NCBI GenBank assembly: GCA_039024315.1
Contig: JBCCQN010000003.1
Coordinates: 91,729-155,728, forward strand
DNA length: 64,000 nt
From: JBCAWW01 sp039024315
GTDB lineage: Bacteria > Bacteroidota > Bacteroidia > J057
Direction of reading: 5' to 3'
Shown: in pieces, positions 60,274-64,000 of the stretch
How the letters are laid out: each line of letters begins with the position of its first letter
Position numbering within the stretch: position 1 is the first letter of the stretch
Position numbers and translations under genes: made by a program
Notes under the pieces: model-generated
Told to the model about the DNA's origin: nothing
The model's database searches: none
Seen by the model: only the letters and a program-made list of their open reading frames with translations

Positions 60274-61368
60274 ATGCAATTTCATTACGGCTCAAAAAGC
60301 TTTCAAATTCATCGTTACCCGGCCACTAGTCAGCGTTCGCTCAGAGCGTGGAGCGCAGCTGATGAGCATATTTTAAATCATCTCGAAGCGCTTGAAGTCG
60401 CGGACAAGCAGATTGCGATCTATCATGATCGCTTTGGATTTTTGGCTTGTACCCTAGCGGAACGATCCCCGCTTTCGATAGTGACTTTTAAAAGTCAAGC
60501 CAAGGCTATCACCCAAAATCTGCAAACTAATAACTTGAGCTATGATGCTGAGGCAATGCTCGGTCCCTTGGCAAAAGTTGAGCAAAAAGTGGATATCGGG
60601 ATCATGAAAGTTCCTAAAGCCTTGGATCTATTTCGCTTGTATTTGCATCAGCTTTCTTCTCTGCTGTCAGAAGATGGGCAAGTCATTTGCGCTTTTATGA
60701 CCCGACATTTTAGCCCTCAGTTACTTAAGCTTGCAGAGCGCTACTTTACAAACGTTCGGCAAAGCCGCGCCTACAAAAAATCTCGCCTGCTGCTATTAAG
60801 TGGCAAAAAAACGCTGCCTGATACTCCAGTTTTGCAACAAATAGCCTTTGCGGGTCATGAAGCACTCCAAACCTATCCCGGTGTTTTTGCAGGCAAAAGT
60901 GTGGATATGGCGACTCGTTTTTTATTAGAAAACCTGATCCTCAGAGAAGAAGATAAGAAGATACTTGATCTAGGATGCGGATATGGGGTGATTGCCAAAG
61001 CCATTTATAAGATTAATCCGCTCCGAGAGCTACATTTGATGGATGATAATGCTCTCGCGATTGCCTCGGCCAAGCTGAATCTTGGCGGCAGTAATATTCA
61101 CTTTCACTATGAGGATAGCCTTACAGCTGTGGAAGACCCTAAATTTGATTTTGTAGTCTCCAATCCACCTTTCCATTTTGAACACGAAAATAATATCGAA
61201 ATCCCGTTGAAGCTCTTTGCAGAAGTCAAGGAAAGTCTCAATCCAGAAGGGCATTTTCAACTCGTAGCCAACCATCACCTTAACTACAAAACGCACCTAG
61301 GCAAGATGTTTCGTCGTGTCAAGACGGTAGCTGAAAATAAGAAGTTTGTGGTGTATGATTGTCATTAG
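60274..61368 (+). CDS. RlmG/RsmC-like rRNA guanine-N2 methyltransferase
   Basis: A 364-residue two-domain protein. The N-terminal half (about 1-190) lacks the SAM motif and matches the degenerate domain of RsmC/RlmG. The C-terminal half has LDLGCGYGVIAKAIYK, the acidic LMDDNALAI and the catalytic VVSNPPFHF (NPPF signature of N2-guanine methyltransferases), then FQLVANHHLNYKTHLGKMF. It would methylate a guanine of 16S or 23S rRNA. Two hairpin elements lie in the N-terminal half, one encoding QRSLRAW. Confidence 0.9.
   Translation: MQFHYGSKSFQIHRYPATSQRSLRAWSAADEHILNHLEALEVADKQIAIYHDRFGFLACTLAERSPLSIVTFKSQAKAITQNLQTNNLSYDAEAMLGPLAKVEQKVDIGIMKVPKALDLFRLYLHQLSSLLSEDGQVICAFMTRHFSPQLLKLAERYFTNVRQSRAYKKSRLLLLSGKKTLPDTPVLQQIAFAGHEALQTYPGVFAGKSVDMATRFLLENLILREEDKKILDLGCGYGVIAKAIYKINPLRELHLMDDNALAIASAKLNLGGSNIHFHYEDSLTAVEDPKFDFVVSNPPFHFEHENNIEIPLKLFAEVKESLNPEGHFQLVANHHLNYKTHLGKMFRRVKTVAENKKFVVYDCH
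60333..60348 (+). repeat. GCGTT-hairpin element
   Basis: GCGTT plus stem CGCT/AGCG with loop CAG, in sense orientation in the methyltransferase gene. Confidence 0.55.
60753..60767 (+). repeat. CGTT-hairpin element
   Basis: CGTT plus stem CGGC/GCCG with loop AAA, in sense orientation (peptide NVRQSRA). Confidence 0.55.
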
Positions 61369-61504
61369 CCTTTCCTAAGGGGTTTACTACTTCATTCTAA
61401 TTGGTAGGTGATTCTTGCGGAAAACCAAGCCCATCTCCATATATTATACAAATGTTAATGATATGTCTGCTGCAATGCCTAGATTTATAGAGTAAATCAT
61501 ATCT

Positions 61505-61822
61505 ATGGCAAAGAATTTAGGACATTTAGAAGAAAGCACATTGTTGATTGTGATGATTCTAGAGGAAGCCTATGGGGTTTCAGTGGCCGAGGCTTATGAA
61601 GAGCATACCAACAATAGTATCTCTATCCCCGCGATACATACAGTGCTGAAAAGATTGGAAAACAAAGGATTACTCAAATCTCGGATGGGAGAAGCGACCG
61701 CGGAAAGAGGGGGTCGCCGTAAAAGGATATTTGAAGCTACCCCCTATGCTTATAAGGTGATTGCTGAAATCAGAGCAAGCCGCATGCAGCTTTGGTCTAT
61801 GATCCCAAGATTAGATGTGTAA
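61505..61822 (+). CDS. PadR-family transcriptional regulator
   Basis: A 105-residue winged-helix protein: EESTLLIVMILEEAYGVSVAEAYE, SISIPAIHTVLKRLENKGLLKSR and the wing ERGGRRKRIFEATPYAYKVI. This is the standard short PadR form. It lies 3 bp before an ABC permease that carries a permease-prefix domain, a pairing commonly seen in Bacteroidota. The regulator probably controls this operon. Confidence 0.93.
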   Translation: MAKNLGHLEESTLLIVMILEEAYGVSVAEAYEEHTNNSISIPAIHTVLKRLENKGLLKSRMGEATAERGGRRKRIFEATPYAYKVIAEIRASRMQLWSMIPRLDV

Positions 61823-61825
61823 AAG

Positions 61826-63907
61826 ATGGAGCGTAAAAAAGAAGACAAGACTCAGATAAAGCCCCCTAAATGGGCCAATAGATTTTTGAATTGGTATTGC
61901 GCCCCTGGACTATTGGATGAGATTGAGGGGGATCTTTTCGAGGCATTTCATATCCGAGTGGAGAAATATGGTCTTAGGAAAGCCAAACTCCTTTACATCA
62001 AAGAGGTCCTATTATTTGCTAAACCTTCTTCCTTCAAGCAATTAAAACCGACTATCATGCCTAGTTTAATTAAGAATCACTTTAAAATTGCCATCCGTAA
62101 TCTCTTTAGACAAAGAGGCTATTCGGCGATCAGTATAGGAGGATTAGCCGTTGCGCTCGCGGTGAGCTTGTTGATGCTGCTGTGGGTTCAGGATGAATGG
62201 AATACCGATAAATTTCATGCCCATGGGGATCGCCTTTTTCTCCTAAAGCGAACTGTTCCTCAGGCAGATGGAAGCTTCTTGGTCGAGGACAAAGTGCCTT
62301 ATCTACTTTTGCAAGCTGCTCAAAAGGATCTACCAGAAGTGGAACACTTTATTGCCCTTGGGTGGGAAGAAGAAATGACGCTCAATACTCGCGAAAAGAC
62401 TTTTAGAGCCAAAGGAATCTCTTCCAATGCCGCCTTTTTTGAATCCTTTTCTTTTCCCATACTAAAAGGAACAGTTGAGGACTTAGCAGGGGGGCCGCCA
62501 ACCATAGCACTCTCTGAATCCCTTGCCTATAAATTTTTTGGGGATGAATGGTCAGAAAAAGCGGTTGGTTCAAGTATCAGCATGAATGATGTGGATACCT
62601 TTGCCGTGAATGCAGTATTCCAAGATTTTCCAGTAAATTCTTCCATCCAATATGATTTTGTCTATTCCTTTGACAGTTTTCTGGAGAGGTTTGAATGGAT
62701 GATGGCGTGGGAAAATTCAGGTGCAAAAGGAGCTTTATTGCTAGCAGAAGATGCCAATGAAGCCGAAGTGGCTCAGAAACTGGAAAAGATCTTCCAATCA
62801 CACTTGCAAGGAGACTTGAAGGAGGGTTGTAGGGTGCAAAAATTTGAAGATAGCTATTTGTACGGCCAATTTGATAAACAAGCTAAAGTGGCGGGAGGCC
62901 GCATCGAATACGTACAAATGTTTGCTTTGGCTGCTTTATTACTACTGATTATTTCCTGTATCAACTTTGTCAATTTAGCTACTGCCAGAGCTTCCAAGAG
63001 GGCAAAGGAAGTGGGCGTTAGGAAAACAATTGGGGCAAGCAAAAAATCGCTTATATCCCAGTTTATGGTGGAGGCGGGAGTGATTACGATTATATCTATT
63101 GGATTAGCGCTTTTGTTAGCTCAATTGGTATTACCACAGCTGCAATTTATCAGCGATAAAATGCTGCAATTTGACTACTTCTCTCCTCTGTTTTGGGCCA
63201 GTATAGGTGGCATTCTACTTTTGACGACCCTATTGTCCGGTACCTATCCAGCCTTTATTCTTTCTTCCTTTCGCCCGACGGAGGTACTAAAAGGAAAGAT
63301 TCGCCACAAACTAGGGGGCATTGGCTTACGAAAGGGCTTAGTTATTACCCAATTTGTTTTGGCTTTACTACTTGTTGTCAGCGCATTTGTCATCAAGGAA
63401 CAGGTGCAGTATATCCAAGAGAAGCACCTAGGGATTAGTAAAGATAATCTGATAATGATCGAGCGAGGGACTGAAATAAGTGATAATTATCAGGTCCTCA
63501 AAGATGAGTTATTAAAGGCTCCAGGTATCGAACAAGTAACGATCGGCCCTAGCACGCCGCTCGATATCCCTTCCTCCACGACTGGTGTTTCTTGGCCAGG
63601 CAAACAGCAAGAAGACCAAAACCTAGAATTTCGCCACTTTTGGGCTGCGAGTAATTTTTTAGAGACGGTAGAAGTTTCATTAGTAGCCGGTCGTTTTTAC
63701 CGAGAGGATGCTCCTTACGACACCAATAGCATTGTATTGAACGAAAAAGCAGTGGCCGCGATGGGCTTAAAAGACCCTATTGGCCAGACAGTTCAATGGT
63801 GGGGACAGCAGAGGCAAATCATTGGGGTCGTAGAAGATTTTCATATTCAATCCCTTTATGAGAATATCAAACCCCTAGGGAGGGTGCATTTCAGTTTTTC
63901 GCGTTAA
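61826..63907 (+). CDS. MacB/FtsX-type ABC permease with prefix domain, apparently truncated at the 3' end
   Basis: The frame encodes 693 residues. Residues 1-75 form the permease-prefix domain (NRFLNWYCAPGLLDEIEGDLFEAF). A transmembrane helix (IGGLAVALAVSLLMLLWV), a MacB-type periplasmic domain and an FtsX domain (about 370-490, NFVNLATARASKRAKEVGVRKTIGASK) follow. A second periplasmic domain ends abruptly at GVVEDFHIQSLYENIKPLG. Full-length relatives are about 780-800 residues and end with a second FtsX domain with three helices, which is missing here. The downstream 93 bases show no continuation in any frame, so the gene is probably truncated by rearrangement or disrupted. Confidence 0.85.
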   Translation: MERKKEDKTQIKPPKWANRFLNWYCAPGLLDEIEGDLFEAFHIRVEKYGLRKAKLLYIKEVLLFAKPSSFKQLKPTIMPSLIKNHFKIAIRNLFRQRGYSAISIGGLAVALAVSLLMLLWVQDEWNTDKFHAHGDRLFLLKRTVPQADGSFLVEDKVPYLLLQAAQKDLPEVEHFIALGWEEEMTLNTREKTFRAKGISSNAAFFESFSFPILKGTVEDLAGGPPTIALSESLAYKFFGDEWSEKAVGSSISMNDVDTFAVNAVFQDFPVNSSIQYDFVYSFDSFLERFEWMMAWENSGAKGALLLAEDANEAEVAQKLEKIFQSHLQGDLKEGCRVQKFEDSYLYGQFDKQAKVAGGRIEYVQMFALAALLLLIISCINFVNLATARASKRAKEVGVRKTIGASKKSLISQFMVEAGVITIISIGLALLLAQLVLPQLQFISDKMLQFDYFSPLFWASIGGILLLTTLLSGTYPAFILSSFRPTEVLKGKIRHKLGGIGLRKGLVITQFVLALLLVVSAFVIKEQVQYIQEKHLGISKDNLIMIERGTEISDNYQVLKDELLKAPGIEQVTIGPSTPLDIPSSTTGVSWPGKQQEDQNLEFRHFWAASNFLETVEVSLVAGRFYREDAPYDTNSIVLNEKAVAAMGLKDPIGQTVQWWGQQRQIIGVVEDFHIQSLYENIKPLGRVHFSFSR

Positions 63908-64000
63908 GCAGCGAAACAGATATTTCGCTTGATTAGGTGCTGTCGCTTGCTCATATATGCGACTCTTAAATTGAGCATATTTTGCGCTCCCTTATCGGCC

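Noticed and set aside
1..64000. CRISPR arrays, tRNA or rRNA genes, and transposase genes
   Set aside because: No regularly spaced identical repeats, no cloverleaf with a conserved T-arm, and no transposase-like protein were seen by eye.

Overview
The window looks like a chromosomal segment of a member of the Bacteroidota, most probably a saprospirian relative (Saprospira/Lewinella type). The evidence is a type IX secretion (T9SS) C-terminal sorting domain, a TonB-dependent receptor with a CarboxypepD_reg-like N-terminus, a DUF5723-like outer-membrane protein, a CotH/lamin-tail surface protein ending in KVIFQG repeats, and PadR plus prefix-domain permease pairs. The species is not proven. No rRNA, tRNA, CRISPR array or recognisable insertion sequence was seen.

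Layout. (1) 1-7.1 kb, + strand: the end of a WecA/TagO-like polyprenyl-phosphate sugar-1-phosphate transferase, a small lipoprotein and a giant CotH/lamin-tail surface protein. (2) 7.5-48.1 kb, almost all - strand: a very large surface-polysaccharide locus. From its promoter-side end (right) it reads: MarR regulator, WbpD-like acetyltransferase, PtmE-like nucleotidyltransferase, LegB-like dehydratase and LegC-like aminotransferase (a partial nonulosonate-type sugar pathway); a winged-helix/nucleotidyltransferase protein; the Wzm/Wzt ABC exporter; two methyltransferase-type proteins; a large T9SS cargo protein translationally coupled to three glycosyltransferases; a DUF4838 lipoprotein; two related modules of GT2, methyltransferase, polytopic GT39-like transferase and CDP-tyvelose-epimerase-like SDR; an O-antigen ligase/polymerase; more glycosyltransferases; a WcaF-type acetyltransferase; an unusual 2-oxoacid dehydrogenase-like set (fused E1 alpha/beta, modified E2, and an ACP-like/AcpS/membrane-anchor fusion); a WbuB-like GT4; and galE. 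One + strand acyltransferase (21.8-22.9 kb) sits inside. (3) 48.2-64 kb: mixed genes, namely a NupC-type nucleoside transporter, a DUF5723 barrel protein, a large lipoprotein, a TonB receptor, a NAD-kinase-like protein, an SPFH protein, an RlmG/RsmC-like methyltransferase, and a PadR regulator with an ABC permease that stops early.

The most striking signal is not a gene. About 35-40 copies of a roughly 16-nt element are scattered over the window. Each has a constant GCGTT (or CGTT) foot followed by a 3-4 bp hairpin, usually closed by a GNA-type triloop (GAA, GCA, GTA, GGA). The stems differ from copy to copy but stay self-complementary (CCGC/GCGG, CTGC/GCAG, CGGC/GCCG, CTCC/GGAG, CGAC/GTCG, CGTC/GACG, CGCC/GGCG, CGCT/AGCG, CCCC/GGGG). 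The structure is therefore conserved rather than one fixed sequence. Copies lie in intergenic DNA and inside unrelated reading frames, where they often encode an AER-type peptide. They are nearly absent from the coding part of the AT-richer polysaccharide core (about 16.2-33 kb and 39-43.8 kb). The foot-plus-hairpin layout recalls REP elements mobilised by RAYT/TnpA-REP transposases, but no such enzyme is in the window.
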